A stretch of DNA of 64,000 nucleotides from Coptis chinensis (GCA_015680905.1 CM027378.1:101949501-102013500); one strand, 5' to 3'. Numbered from the stretch's first letter, positions 1-11,684 are shown. Numbers and translations: made by a program. The notes: a model not told the origin generated them from the sequence alone.

Positions 1-1262
1 TCCCAAATGTTTAGTATTAATATGTAATATTTGCGTTTGGTTTTGTTTTGCTCCTACTACAAAACAATTTGTGTAATGATCGAGACTATTTAATTCGTAC
101 AATTATGTAAAAATTAATAATATGCATTTTGTTTTGCTTCCACCCATCACTTTTGTATCGTATTTGCGTGTGTATGTTAATTCATTTTTTTTTTTTCCGA
201 TAATTTATATAATTAATTTGGCTTAGATGTATGATGTACGTTGGTTAAGTTGTGGTCACAAAAAGATTTTTATATATATGAGCATTGAATCAAATCTTAG
301 ATTTTGTGTGTTTGACTATTACTTAGAATTTTTAGTATTTGGTCATACTATGTAATATTTGCGTTTGGTCCACAAGTAAGTCACGTGTATGGTATGCGCG
401 GGGAATTTTAGCCATTTTTAAGAAATTATAGATGGAACAAGACGGTCAACTCAAAGTAAATGCAGTCAACTATCAATTTTGGCTCAAATGCAAATAAACG
501 ATCAATTGATGACCAACTGCAAATTATCCAATTAAAAAGTGGCTCAAAAGCTAAATAGCCCATCATTTATTTAGAATATAATTCAATTGCACAATATTAC
601 TATCAAAGATTCAAAGTATCAAATGATTCAGTGGACATGGGTCTTAGGGGTGCAAATTTTCTTCGGATTGGGCCCGAAAAAATGAAAACAAGCCCAGAGA
701 AAGGCCTCCAAGGTTTTGGGCTTGAATTCCAAAATCAGTTGGCGTATAAACTTTTTGAACAGAAAAAAGCAAACAAGAAGCAGAGAATGTGGTATCTCCA
801 TATGGCTACATACATACTGCAACAAAAACAGTTGTATAACTTCCGAGTAATTTTACAACTGATGCTACACAACTTCCAGCGCAAGATTTTAAATACTGTA
901 GTTTCAAACAACAAAAAGTGACAAAGGACTCCACGAAACTTTAATTTGCATAGGTAAAGGACTACAGGCGTACAGCTTTGGTATATAATCCCTGGGGATG
1001 ATGAACTTAAAAATTGATATTCTTGGAAACGTTGCTTTAAAGTCCATATCTGAATGGATAAAAAGTTGGGGCTTGTTATGCCCAACCTATTCTTCAAAAG
1101 AAAAACGGAGACCGTCCCAAATCCCAACTGTCAAGTCTCAATAACTGCCAAGTCCATTTGGCCATTTTTGAGGTTTTCTCTTTTGGAGTTTTGATTGGGT
1201 ACTTCAAAGCTCATAAGGTCAATAATAGCAACAAACACTACTTCTTGGAATAACAACACTAA
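1..1262. other. AT-rich non-coding stretch
   Basis: I see no supported gene here. The short open frames between 628 and 1127 overlap on both strands and show no family motif. A phrase of about 35-40 bases containing TGTAATATTTGCGTTTGG occurs near 25 and again near 350, which suggests an old local duplication. The stretch ends at the TAA duplication that borders the next element. Confidence 0.5.
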
Positions 1263-2731
1263 GAGCATCATCAACACATTTTCATTTTTCGTTGTGACAC
1301 TTCAGCAGTTTGTGGACTTCAAAATTTCTAAAATCATGTGAAAAACTAACGCGTTTTATGTAAATTTTGGTAAAAAAATTTGGACAAAAATAGTTGTCCC
1401 GTGCCAATCTAAAGTTTTTTTTACATGAGAATAGTTGTCCCGTCCCCTATTGAAACACATTTTATTTAAAACGCGTGAATTCGTATCATAAGCTTCCAGT
1501 AACATTTTCCTGCAAGAGCTTCATGAGATAAACTTAAAACTCATCCCTTCAATCACCAAATAAAAATTTGTTTTTCAACCAAATTTGTTTCTATTTTTTG
1601 CAATGGATCAACGTTGTCGAGCTGACGTAAGAAGAGTATTCTGTGTGGGTTGGGAATTCAAATCATCGGGAAAATGAGAGTGAACTCGTACCGGAAAATG
1701 ATTTCAATTTTCCACGAAGATTAAGTATTGTTGATTATCCGACGTTGGCTCTCAATCCAAACAAGCATGTTTCGTGTTTATATAACACTGATGGAGTAAG
1801 TATGAGTTTATGAACGTTGTTTAATTGATTTTGATTTAAAATCGCGTTTAGAATTTATCGTATACTAACTGTTTGATTAAATGCCTTAACGTGTAGAAGA
1901 TAAGTTTGACGAAATGGAGATGCGCAATGCCGAGTATTAAAGACTTCTAGAGTCATCTAGTGGAAAGAGGGGAGGATATGGAGCACGTAAGAGCTCAAAT
2001 TTTGGGAACACCTTTTGGTCCATTGATATCGGTAATGAAGCATTGGACCGATCGTCCAATCGATATTTGCATTGGCGGAACGATGGTGGCACACCACACA
2101 CATTTTTCACCTTTCATGTGGTAAGATTGGTATCACACCACTTGACTTTACAATGCTAACGGGTTTAAGTGTGGGCGAAAAGAAGCCAGTTTTGTTTGAT
2201 TCAAGTATCGAAGATGATTTTGAAAAGTTGAAGACTCTACTGCCTTCGTTGTTTGATTTTGAAGGTAGACTTGTTCAAGGGAATATGGATGTCAGATACA
2301 TTTTGAACCTGCACATCAGAGAAAAATTCATGCACCGATTAGATTATGAATATTGTTTAGAACATGAAGTTGATGCCCTATATTTGAACCCAAACTCTAC
2401 GGAGGAGGATGAGTTTATTAGAATTTTTTTGTTATATTTTTTTGGCCAAGTGGGTTTTACAACAGGAAAATCTGAGGTTTGGGGTGGTTGGTTAGCGTCT
2501 TTGGTAGACCTTGATAGCTTGGAAGATTTTGACTGGGGAGGTGCTTTCATGGCATATTTATATACAGGGCTTGTTTGTTTGTACAAACAAATCAAATGGG
2601 GAAGCAATGCAACGGAATTACTTGGATACTACAGGTAATTCAATAGGATTTAACTTTTAAGATATAAGCTTTTATTTTGTTAGTTAAATATTATATAATT
2701 TAAATTAGATACACTTTCATTTGATTATTTC

Positions 2732-5349
2732 TATAGCACCCCGTGTTTTTCTTTTTTTATTTTCCTAAGAATAATAATAATAATAAGAATAATAATAATA
2801 ATAATGATAATAGGTTAAACTAAATATAGATAACTATCAGATAAGGATAAAAGCCTCCTAGGTAAATAGATAAGTGTTGTCCTTGTTTTTCGGTGAGTTT
2901 TCTCACGTAGAGTTTTTGGGGAAAAATACAGCGAGAGTTTTATACAGAAAAACGGGATTTTCTTAAAGAAGAAAAGGAAGGTTTTTCTGGTAGCTGATTG
3001 ATAGTCGGAGCGCGCTAAAGGTGAGTAGATGCTTTCAAATATATAAAAAAATTACACTTTGAAAATCTTTAATACGCTGTTTTACTGCTGGATCGTCGTT
3101 TTTGTTTTCGATTGTAAAGTTGTGGAAATTTGGTCGTATAAACATGTTATTGTTTGAACTATATGGTATATAAAGGAAAACAAGATGTATAACGCAAAGG
3201 AACAGATATATCAAGAACCTCGTCCCTGATATCGAGGGAAAATGGAAGACGTTGTCTTTCTGTTTAACTATAAATGGAATCGAGTTTCCATGGAATTAAG
3301 TATTTCATCGTGCTTAGATTTAATCAAAAACTTATTGATTGTTGAGAATGTAAACTGTTTTCATTTGATGTCTGATGAATTCTATATTTTGGATTTGTTT
3401 TCGTTGTTTGAATTGAACATGGAGGTTGTTGGGTAAGGTGTTGAGGGTTGTGTGTTGAGTGGAGATGGCTCGATTGTGCCGAAGCGATACAATGGAAGCT
3501 CGAGAGAGCTTTAATGGCGTCGATCCAATTTTACAAATATAAGGAAATTATGATTTGTTGGTATAGGTAGGTGGGGTTTTTCGTGGGGATGAAAACCGCT
3601 GGGTTCATTTTGGTTATAGGTGGCCGGTGGTGGCTGTTGTGGTGGTGGTGGCGCTGGTGGAGTGAGGAAGAAGATGACAGCGAAATTCATTTTTGATGTT
3701 GGGCTTGGGCCGAACCATTTCTAGTGTGGGTTGGGTAGAACCAACTCATCTTGAGTGATGGCCGGTGGTGGCTAGAGTTGGTGGAGGTTTTGGTGAGGAA
3801 GGAAGATGAATAGTAAATCTCGATTTGGGCTTGGGCCCAATCATGGGTGGGCTTGAATGTTTAATTTTTAGATTTTCAATTTGGATTTTTGTTTTAGACT
3901 TTGGGCTTTTGGGTTAGAAGAGTTTGGGACTGGTTGACTACTGTTGACTCTTGGCAGGTCGACTTTGACTTCGACCAGAGTTGACTTTGACCAGGGTTGA
4001 TTTTTGACCAGGGTTGACTTTGACTAGTTGACCCATTTTGACCTTTTAACTCGGATTATGATTTGGGCTATTAGGATAGGTCTAGGGCTTTTAGCATGCT
4101 TGGCTTTAGGCTAAGACCTTTCTATATATACGTGTGTATGTGTATTAATTGCTATGTGATATTTCAGTTTTTGTGATATGCAACGCTATGACACTTAGAC
4201 ATCAATCTAATTAATAACGCGTAAACAAAAAATACATGAATCAAGATACTCTTTTATTCTCTGAAATAATATATGCAATAAAGTTCTATAATGCGTAAAC
4301 AAAATTTACCGCACTCTTTTAGAACTCTCTACGCCTTAAGTTTTGAAATTGAGTTTTATGACTGTTGATGTCATATATTAGGTGGGCATTTATTGAATGT
4401 GCCATAAATGGCCCGTTAGCGTTATATAGGAGTATTTATTGAATGTGCCATGAATGACCAGATTGTTTGGACTGCCCTAGAAAGGAACTAAGGTATTCGC
4501 CTTGCGGGTTAGTGGTATTAATTTGATTATGTGAGTGTTTGGGTTTTCTTTTGAATAACTATAGGATATCTACATATGTTAAATAGAAGTTCTAACTTTC
4601 TTTTGCAGGAGGGTAGGACTAAATAACATTTTGTACAGGGACGCGGTCCTACCCTTATACAGCAGTGGATATCGGTAAGTTTTAATTCAATATTTTAGAT
4701 ATTAAAACAAGTTATTATAATTAGTTAATAAAATAGAAGTCTTGCTTGGGAAGAAACTATGCTGGTTGAAATGACGGAACTACCTATCTTCCAAGCTGAG
4801 AATGATTAAGTTAGGATATATTTAAAGTGATGGTTTGATAAGTAAAGACTGGAAATAGTTATATGTGGTTAGTCTACTCATACCAGCAAATTCCATTTTG
4901 CTGACCCATGTTTGCTTTGTTTTGGCAACGTGGGTGTGTTCTTGGGAACATAGGTGGAAGGCAGTGGAACCGCAGCGTGTGATTTGGATTCTTGCCTGGA
5001 GCAGTCCGGGAGGTTATTTTATTAGGTCTGATCTTTTGGAAGTATGTAATAACGTAGTTTTCTTTTCATATGACATGAAAATTCGATGTTGAAGACCTGT
5101 TATTCTTAGAGTGGTTTGATGTTTTATTGGGACGGAAGATAGATTTTTTTATAAAGTAATAAAGAGAATTTTGGAGATTATTTTTGTTGTTAAGATTCTT
5201 TTATGATGTGGGTTTTCGGTTTTGGCATGTGTAGTATCCACCCGTCCATAGCCTGGGTTTTTAGACAATTGAATATAGTGATGTTTGAGATATTTATATT
5301 TCAAATATATTTTTTTTTTTAGTATTGTTTAGAAATTTGGGCTGTGACA
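2732..5349 (+). mobile_element. LTR-type insertion (solo LTR-like) in the PMD gene
   Basis: The insert begins TATAGCACCCCG and ends GGGCTGTGACA, an imperfect inverted match of the TGTAACRCCC...GGGYGTKACA type seen at long plant LTRs; the usual first TG appears changed to TA. It is flanked by the 5-bp direct repeat ATTTC (2727-2731 and 5350-5354), as expected for LTR integration. Inside are a donor-like GGTGAGTAG near 3020, GGGCTTGGGCC phrases and an array of TTGACTTTGACC repeats (about 3940-4050). The element at 43842 shares this layout. I see no gag-pol. A solo LTR is the simplest reading; a non-autonomous element with unrecognised internal sequence is possible. Confidence 0.6.
3940..4050 (+). 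repeat. TTGACTTTGACC (W-box-like) tandem array, copy 1
   Basis: Short degenerate repeats built on TTGACTTTGACCAG are arranged head to tail. Each contains the WRKY-binding core TTGAC. The same repeat is expanded at 45380-45780 in a second element of the same kind. Confidence 0.7.
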
Positions 5350-6764
5350 ATTTCAGTACTGGTGGTATGAGTATTTGGCTTGCTTAAACCCTATACTGAG
5401 AGATGATTGGGATAAGGACTTATGGCCTCGCCCACAGAGATGGGCTGCAGACGGTCATGCTAGATTAAGGGATGAGGTCTATAATGATCTTCAAGCTACT
5501 AGGATCCAAATAGAGATGAAAAGTATGAGATCTATTGTTTGGAGTTCGTAGCCAAGTTCTCAATTTGAGAATATGCATATCTGTCAGCATAGTACTCTAA
5601 TGTCGTTAAAAAGATTCATATTGCAAGCCCCTGATATATGTGCTTGGTTCCTTGGAAATAGGGTAACTATGCAAACCATTGGATATACATATATTCCTGC
5701 TCTCCCACCCACAGATATGCGTGCTATGGATGTTTCAGAGAATTTGATTGAACGGTATCGCGCGCGTTGAGAGTGCGTGGTTGTGTTTTACAGATTATGT
5801 TGAGTATATCATGGTTATACACCCCCACCTAGTGATCCATATGACCCATGGTCATACCGCGTTGTTAGTTCTCAGGGAATGGATAGCACATTTTACTTGG
5901 AGCGTTCGGTGCTTGTATCTGAGTTACATTAGTTTAATGAGGTATATTTATATTTCATTATGTTAATTTAAATACACTATGTATATTTAACTTATATACA
6001 ATATTGACACAATGCAAGAAACAGTGCATGCTCGATTATCAGATGAAATGCAAATCAACCAGGGGCTTCGAGCTAGTTTAATTGAGCACACTCAACAGTA
6101 TTATGGCTATTTAGACGAAGAACGAATGCAAAGAGCAAACGCTGAGCGTAGGATGACTGAGATGACAAACGAATTGGAAGCCTTAGTAATTTTATTATAT
6201 GTTTTACATTTTCAATTTTTTTTATATATCCAATTTTAGATTTTAATTGCATTGTGTTGATGTTTCAGAGAATTGCTACTGATATCATGCAGCAAAACAG
6301 TGCTCCTAATAAGAGAGGGCGAAAACGGAGAGGGAGTGGCTAGAGCAGTCAGGGTAGTGCTCCATAGTGCTATATTGCACTATTTTGTAATAATTTAGTG
6401 ATGTCATTGTTGTTGTTGTTGTTGTTGTTGGTTGTTGTTGTTTTTTAGGGTTTGAGCATGTTTTTTAGAATCTTAATAGGTTTAGGTATGTGAATTATGT
6501 TGATTAAACAAAGGAGGCTATGTCCAATTTTTTTATGCATTAAATTAATTATTACATTGCGTTAATTATTACATTGTTTTAATTATTATAGCAAGTTTAT
6601 AATCTATACATGCTTTTTGTTATGTAGACAAAGAAATTCTCATGTGAACAATCAAGCCCATGTGAACGTGACTACTAAGCTCATGGGCCTCCAAGCCAAA
6701 ACTGCATTGCATAATAAAGTAAAAATACACTAAAACAAAGGGATCAATTTTTACGTTATACGTT

Positions 6765-6990
6765 GGCATTATTCCCAAGGGAGGATCAATTTATATCCGT
6801 TGACATTATTCCCAAAGAGGGATCAATTTATATTCATTGGCATTATTCCCAAAAGAGATCAATTTATATCTGTTGGCATTATTCCCAAGGGAGGATCGAT
6901 TTATATCTTTATATCCGTTGGCATTATTCCCAAGGGAGGATCAATTTATATCCGTTGGCATTTATTCCCAATGGATATAGGAATTTATTC
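6765..6990 (+). repeat. ~38 bp minisatellite
   Basis: Five to six copies of a unit built on GGCATTATTCCCAAGGGAGG followed by ATCAATTTATATCCGTT are present with small variations. Open frames across it exist only because of the repeat. It lies just upstream of the TATA box of the zinc-knuckle gene. Confidence 0.85.
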
Positions 6991-7020
6991 ATAACGGATA
7001 TATTTCTATCCATTGGGCCT

Positions 7021-7036
7021 TTGTATATATATTCAA
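7021..7036 (+). promoter_or_regulatory. TATA box of the zinc-knuckle gene
   Basis: TTTGTATATATATTC lies about 100 bases upstream of ATG 7124, followed by a CT-rich leader (ACTTCAACTTCTCATTTTC). The spacing fits a plant core promoter. Confidence 0.4.
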
Positions 7037-7123
7037 AGTCATTTTCATTCCTCACTTCAACTTCTCATTTTCATTCTCTAATCTTTCTCAACTTCAATTT
7101 CTATCTCAACTTCAACTATCAAT

Positions 7124-7479
7124 ATGGGCGGATCAAATATTGTCCACATTTCTACACTTGAGATTTGTCAGTGGTGTAAGGAAGTTGGTCATTACGCTAC
7201 TTCATGTCCATACATTAACATCAAATGCCCAAAACCCGAATCTGCGACATGATGATGATAATGGTCATAACTAGCAATGATGATGGAACATTGGAAGACA
7301 AACTTCTAAAGTGTGATGTTGATGATTGTCCCTCAAATATTAACATCTATCATTCAAAAAAAGTTGACATACCTGTATGTCATTTTTGTAAGGAAGCAGT
7401 AGATTTCTGCCCTAGGTGTGGCTTATGCGATCAATGCAATCCTTCAATGAGTGGTGGAGAAACAAGTCGTATCTCTTAG
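7124..7479 (+). pseudogene. Small cysteine-rich zinc-knuckle protein, frameshifted
   Basis: ATG 7124 opens a frame with CQWCKEVGHYATSC, a CX2CX4HX4C zinc knuckle, followed by a stop at 7250-7252 inside an ATGATGATGAT run. A second frame continues to 7479 with more paired cysteines: KCDVDDCPS, VCHFCKEAVDFCPRCGLCDQC. The two halves share the KEAG/KEAVD-style knuckle spacing and are probably one protein split by slippage in the ATG repeat. Zinc knuckles of this kind usually bind RNA or single-stranded DNA; the role here is unknown. It lies inside the 1263-8240 element, downstream of the PMD gene and in the same direction. Confidence 0.5.
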
Positions 7480-7825
7480 AATTTAAGTGTAGGATATGTA
7501 ATATTTGTATTTTGTTTAATTCCCTAGTGTATTGCCTTTAATTGTTTTGCATGTGTTTTTAATTCCAGTAGAATTTTATAAGATGTTTTGTGTTTTTATT
7601 TCAAATTAAACTGTAATGTTTTTCATTTCTAGTTAAGTTGATTTGTTTTTAATTTCAACTTATAAACAAACACATTTTTTCAAGAAAATATACTTTCATT
7701 AAAACAAAATACAATTTTATTTAAAGAAAAACATACACGTAAACAATAAAAACAGATTACAACATAAAATTTAAATAAATTAGTACGCTAAAACATAATC
7801 TAATACCACTCAAGTACACGCTCAG

Positions 7826-7990
7826 GCCCAATGGTACAAAAGCCCAACGGTACAATTTTTGCAAATCCTCTCAAATCGTTCAGGCCCAATGGTACAAAAG
7901 CCCAATGGTACAATTTTTGCAAATCTTCTAAAATCGTTCAGTCCCAACGGTACAAAAGCCCAATGGTATTAAAGATCAACGGTACAAAAT
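7826..7990 (+). repeat. ~58-66 bp tandem repeat
   Basis: About two and a half copies of a unit containing CAGGCCCAATGGTACAAAAG, CCCAACGGTACAATTTTTGC and AAATCTTCTAAAATCGTTCA run to the right end of the TIR element. Such subterminal arrays are common in DNA transposons. Confidence 0.75.
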
Positions 7991-8303
7991 CGAGAAGGTT
8001 TAATTTTTTATTAAAAAAAAAGAAAAAAATGATGGACGACAAAAGTAGTCCAGTCCCACTCTTGGACGGGACAAGTTGTCCCGTGCGAGACATTTATATA
8101 TTCTTGACGAATTTGGTTTCAGATTTGACAATTTTGAAAATGAAAACGATGTTTTGACAGCGCTTTGGTGATGATAATTGCCAAATAAATTGTTAACTGT
8201 CACATTAGAAATGAATTATAGCATCGCATTGATGATGCTCTAACTAACCAAACAGGCCTCGGTTTTTCTATATGTAATAACTTTGGATATTGTATTGGTG
8301 CAG

Positions 8304-9054
8304 GACATGAGAGAACCAGTGCCGCTAACCGAGGCAAAGGCACGAGCCATTCGAGGAGAAGTAGACTTGTGTCGACGTTTGCAGCTCCGATATTTGTCCA
8401 TTTTGACAGACTGCAAACACCTAGGTAAAGTCATAGAGAAAAAGGAAAGAAATTTATCTTGGGGAGCTAGATCTTGATGCACACGATATTTACTGTAGTA
8501 TCTCTTTGTTTGATCATTGTAATTTCTTGGGTTAACTAGTACCCCCAACTAGATGAGTCAATTAGGATTTCCCTCCACTAGATGAGGAAATTAGGGTCAA
8601 CCCCCCCTAGATGAGCCAATTAGGATTTTCCTCCACTAGATGAGGAAATTAGGGTCAACCCCCCCCCCCCTAGATGAGCCAATTAGGATTTCCCTCTACC
8701 AGGATGAGGAAATTAGGGTCTCCTCCAAGTACACACAAAATAAAAGTTAACTTGGGTTGACTGTGTTTTTTTAGTGTGTATTTAGAAAAAAAGACCCTAA
8801 TTGTCCATCTAGTGGGGAGAAAATCCTAATTAGCTCATCTAGTGGGGGTAACACTAACTAACCCTAATATCTTTTATATTTGCAGAGACTCGAATATTAT
8901 TGCTCATGTAGACATGTACTCACAGCTAGGGCAGCAAGCCCCTCCTCATTTTACTAACCTTGCGAAAACAAATTCGCTTATTAGTTTATGTATGGATGTA
9001 ACAATTGCAAAGAGCTCTTTCCTTTTATCTAAAAAAAAAGCACGCACACAATAG
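8304..9054 (+). pseudogene. RNase H-like (RVT_3 type) fragment, split
   Basis: Segment 8304-8424 follows a TTGGTGCAG acceptor and encodes EAKARAIRGEVDLCRRLQLR followed by YLSILTDCKHL. Segment 8886-9054 encodes RDSNIIAHVDMYSQLGQQAP then PHFTNLAK and runs to a stop at 9052-9054. The pair matches the core of the plant RNase H-like domain found in non-LTR elements and in stand-alone genes (helix with AIRxGxxLC, then TDC, then the RDxNxxAH motif). The N-terminal strands are missing and a MITE lies between the halves, so this is a relic. The parent (LINE or stand-alone gene) cannot be told. Confidence 0.6.
8529..8864. mobile_element. Foldback MITE with internal minisatellite
   Basis: The left arm (GGGTTAACTAGTACCCCC, ACTAGATGAGTCAATTAGGA) is an inverted copy of the right arm (TCCTAATTAGCTCATCTAGT, GGGGGTAACACTAACTAACC). 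The arms match for about 75 bases. Between them are about three tandem copies of a ~58-base unit with TAGATGAGCCAATTAGGAT and runs of C. It sits between the two halves of the RNase H-like fragment. I could not find a convincing target duplication. Confidence 0.7.
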
Positions 9055-9642
9055 ATTTAGGCAGGCGACTTTGGACCGGAGACATTAGACATTAGACAGA
9101 TGTCCGATTAATGTTTGACTTAACTCTGTTGCGCTTACGCTTAAGCTACCTAAACGGCTAAACATCAACTAAAACTTATTTGACTTGTGAGCCTTTGCCA
9201 ATGTGAGGTATTGGTGGCTAGATCTGTTGTTTGGCTATCGAGAAGTACAATGACTTGGGTTTAGCAGTCATAAGTGGCCATTACCGAACATCTGTTCAAA
9301 TGCTCGGCTTAGCAAATGGAAACATAATCTTGGTTCATAACTTTGTCGTTGTAAAATAACCATACATATGGAAGCACAATGGTGAGTTCCTGATGTACAA
9401 CTATAATTATATACAGCTCAAGAAGTCACCTACAATGATAAGCTTAATCTTACAAAACAACTCAAATATATCTTAAAGCTCAAGAATTAATAACACGAGG
9501 CTCTGAAGAAGTTTTCATTCAAAGGGGGGGCAAAATGGAAGACTTGTTTCAGATAAATAACACTCTTCCTCTGGCAAACGATAACATGCTCCTTATCTTT
9601 TTCAGGAGACCAGAGGAGGTGGTTATGGCTACAACACAGAAC
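9055..9642. other. Intergenic, includes likely MAPK 3' untranslated region
   Basis: I see no gene. The part next to 9643 is probably the 3' untranslated region of the minus-strand MAP kinase gene. Confidence 0.4.
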
Positions 9643-11284
9643 TTAAGTGGATGCAAAAGCAGCTTCTGGGTGGTAGTGAAGCATTTCAGTCCACATCATA
9701 TCCCTGATCGTATCCTCTCCCAAGTCCTCATCTATGTCAAGATCAATTGGAACTTGTGCAGGTGGATCGGAGTTTGGGTTATATAAAGAGGACATGAAAG
9801 GGTGTTGGAGTGCTGCAGTGACACTAATTCGCTTTGAAGGATCAAAGATGAGCATTCTCTGCAACAAGTCAATTGCCAATGGACTGGCACTCGGATATAG
9901 ATGGGAAAGTGGGGCCCTAGGGGAATAGGGAAGTGATTTAATGTACTTCCTGGCTTTCGGATTGTCAATGAACTCGAGATCAGACTCGCTTTGGCTACCA
10001 AGAACGTTAATGATCAGTTTGAGCTGATTGAGGCACTCAGTACCAGGGAAGATGGGTTTCCGACCAAGTAATTCAGCAAAGATGCACCCGACAGACCAGA
10101 CGTCAATGGAGGTATCATATTTGTCACAGCAGAGCAGGAGTTCAGGGGCCCTATACCAGCGTGTGACAACATATTCGGTCATGAACTGCTCTTTGCCACT
10201 GCTGGTCCGTGCCAACCCAAAGTCACATATCTTCAGGTCGCAGTTGGCATTGACAAGAAGATTACCAGGCTTGAGGTCCCGGTGAAGGATATTTGCAGAG
10301 TGGAGATACTTCAGCCCCCGCAGCAACTAAAGTCAAGTGTCAAAACGTTTTAGTTTACTGGGTAAAATGCTTCCCAGATGTACTTATGAGTTATGACATA
10401 CTTCCTCAAATACTTCTTCCATGTGAGAAATAGGCCAGCATAGGGTTGATTCAGTGCAAAATATTGATAACTTTATATAATGTATCTTGATTGTTTGTTG
10501 CAAAACGGTTAGTAAACTAGAGCTTAAGAAAAACGGGAACCATAAAATCGGCCCAAGTAGCGTAGATTGTTGGCTTACCATGCAGTATTACCATCTTGAT
10601 AACATTTTAACAAGCAGTATATATTTGCGGACTAACAAGGATTAAGATAGCAGATGATTTATCATTCAAACATACACCCAGTATGTGGATTAACTTCATC
10701 CTTATAGTAAGGTAAAATTAACTGCATTTTTTGGATGATTAATTAATAAATGGAGAAAGAAAGAAATGCACGACGGACGACTAGATTATCTGATGGAAAC
10801 ACCCTTAGGTATAACGTAAGTACCACTAGCATTTAAAGTGAAAATAAAATAAAATGCATACCTGAAATAGAAAATACTGGCAATGGTCATTAGAAAGTGC
10901 TTGAGAAGACTTGATTATCTGATGCAAGTCTGTATCCATCAACTCGTAAACCAGATACACATCCTTGAAACTCCTCCTCTGTACTGGCACCATAACATCC
11001 TTCAACGCTATCACATTCTCATGTCGAAGATGCCGAAGAAGCTTCAATTCCCGTAAAGTTCTGAGTGCATCAATGCGATTGTCAAACACATTATTAATTC
11101 TCTTAATCGCAACCTTCTCATTCGTTTCTCGATTAATGGAGGAGCAAACTATACCATAAGCTCCTCTACCAATCGGCTTGATTGGAACATATTTCGTGTC
11201 GATCTCAAACAACGTTTGCCACATTGAGAAATAATGTTTTCCTCCGGACCGAATTCCATTCGGTGGATCCACATAATTCGCCAT
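9643..11284 (-). CDS. MPK7-like: Group C mitogen-activated protein kinase (MPK7-like)
   Basis: Two exons, 11284-10862 and 10326-9643, are joined by a phase-0 intron with clean borders (TTTCAG/GTATGC and TTTAG/TTGCTG), giving 368 residues, the usual length of Arabidopsis MPK7. Group C MAPK genes typically have this two-exon structure. Visible features are the glycine loop GRGAYGIV (39-46), catalytic lysine in VAIK (61), HRDLKPGN (156-163), DFG (176-178) and the activation-loop TEY (191-193), whose threonine and tyrosine are phosphorylated by a MAPK kinase. The C-terminus ends [14 protein letters not shown]. The serine/threonine kinase would act in cytosol and nucleus; in Arabidopsis, group C enzymes lie downstream of MKK3. 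All key residues are present and it appears functional. MPK1/2/14 are close alternatives, but the [12 protein letters not shown] loop length favours MPK7. Confidence 0.95.
10327..10861 (-). other. Intron of the MPK7-like gene
   Basis: This 535-base stretch starts with GTATGC after FLFQ and ends with TTTAG before LLRGLKYL on the minus strand. No nested gene is seen. Confidence 0.9.
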
Positions 11285-11684
11285 ATCTCACCAAAATCAC
11301 TGTAAATTCATACGATCATCGAAAATCAACCACAGTTTTCAGCATTTTGAAGAAAAAAAAAACAAAAAACAAAAAAAACCCATCTTTATTTCTTGTTAAT
11401 TAAATTAAAGAGAATTCATTTGATGATCTCAACAAGAACCATTTTCTATTAAAAAAAATATTACCATCATACCTTGAATTATTAGACCACTATTGGAAAG
11501 TTGACATATATTCGAGCCGTTAAACACAAATATTTTCCTTGGTGTACAAAACTACACCACCCTACATCTAACTTCCTTTCCTTCACTTGGATGAAAATAT
11601 TTCGTCGTGAAACAGATGGAGATAGAAGAATGGATTAGGAGATGTCTTAGTTTGGCAAGATATCACTCATCTCACTCTTTCTCT

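Larger units (their letters stand above)
1603..6360 (+). pseudogene. Plant mobile domain (PMD) gene, interrupted and frameshifted
   Basis: The translated segments resemble PMD (aminotransferase-like, MAIN/MAIL-type) proteins, which occur both as host silencing factors and as passengers of plant transposons. A first segment starts at ATG 1603 and ends at a donor near 1796. A second (about 1898-2634) contains HVRAQILGTPFGPLISV and then, after a frame change near 2050-2070, LAERWWHTTHIFHLSCGKIG and TPLDFTMLTGLSVG, the PMD signature. A third (about 5350-5790) contains QYWWYEYLACLNPILRDDW, then a stop, then LPPTDMRAMDVSENLIERY. A last part (6012-6350) is a glutamate/arginine-rich coiled coil ending in a basic tail, KRGRKRRGSG. 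At least two frame changes and a stop make it unlikely to give a full protein. The central intron holds the 2732-5349 insertion. Exon borders are approximate. Confidence 0.7.
1263..8240. mobile_element. ~7 kb TIR DNA element carrying PMD and zinc-knuckle genes
   Basis: The left end reads GAGCATCATCAACACATTTT and the right end, read on the minus strand, GAGCATCATCAATGCGATGC, so the first 12-13 bases match exactly as terminal inverted repeats. Both sides are flanked by TAA (1260-1262 and 8241-8243), a 3-bp target duplication as made by PIF/Harbinger-type elements. A further shared motif, GTTGTCCCGT, lies inside both ends (about 1393 and 1434 on the left, 8070 on the right). The interior holds a broken plant-mobile-domain gene, a small cysteine-rich gene, two tandem arrays and a nested LTR-type insertion. 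No DDE transposase is recognisable, so this copy would be non-autonomous. Assignment to PIF/Harbinger rests on the duplication length only; a MULE is the main alternative, but I see no 9-bp duplication. Confidence 0.65.

Noticed and set aside
4865..5092. 75-codon open frame inside the LTR-type insertion
   Set aside because: It lies wholly within the inserted element, shows no PMD or other motif and has no splice context linking it to the PMD exons.
6763..7161. 132-codon plus-strand open frame
   Set aside because: It runs through the ~38-base minisatellite and then overlaps the leader of the zinc-knuckle gene; no family features.
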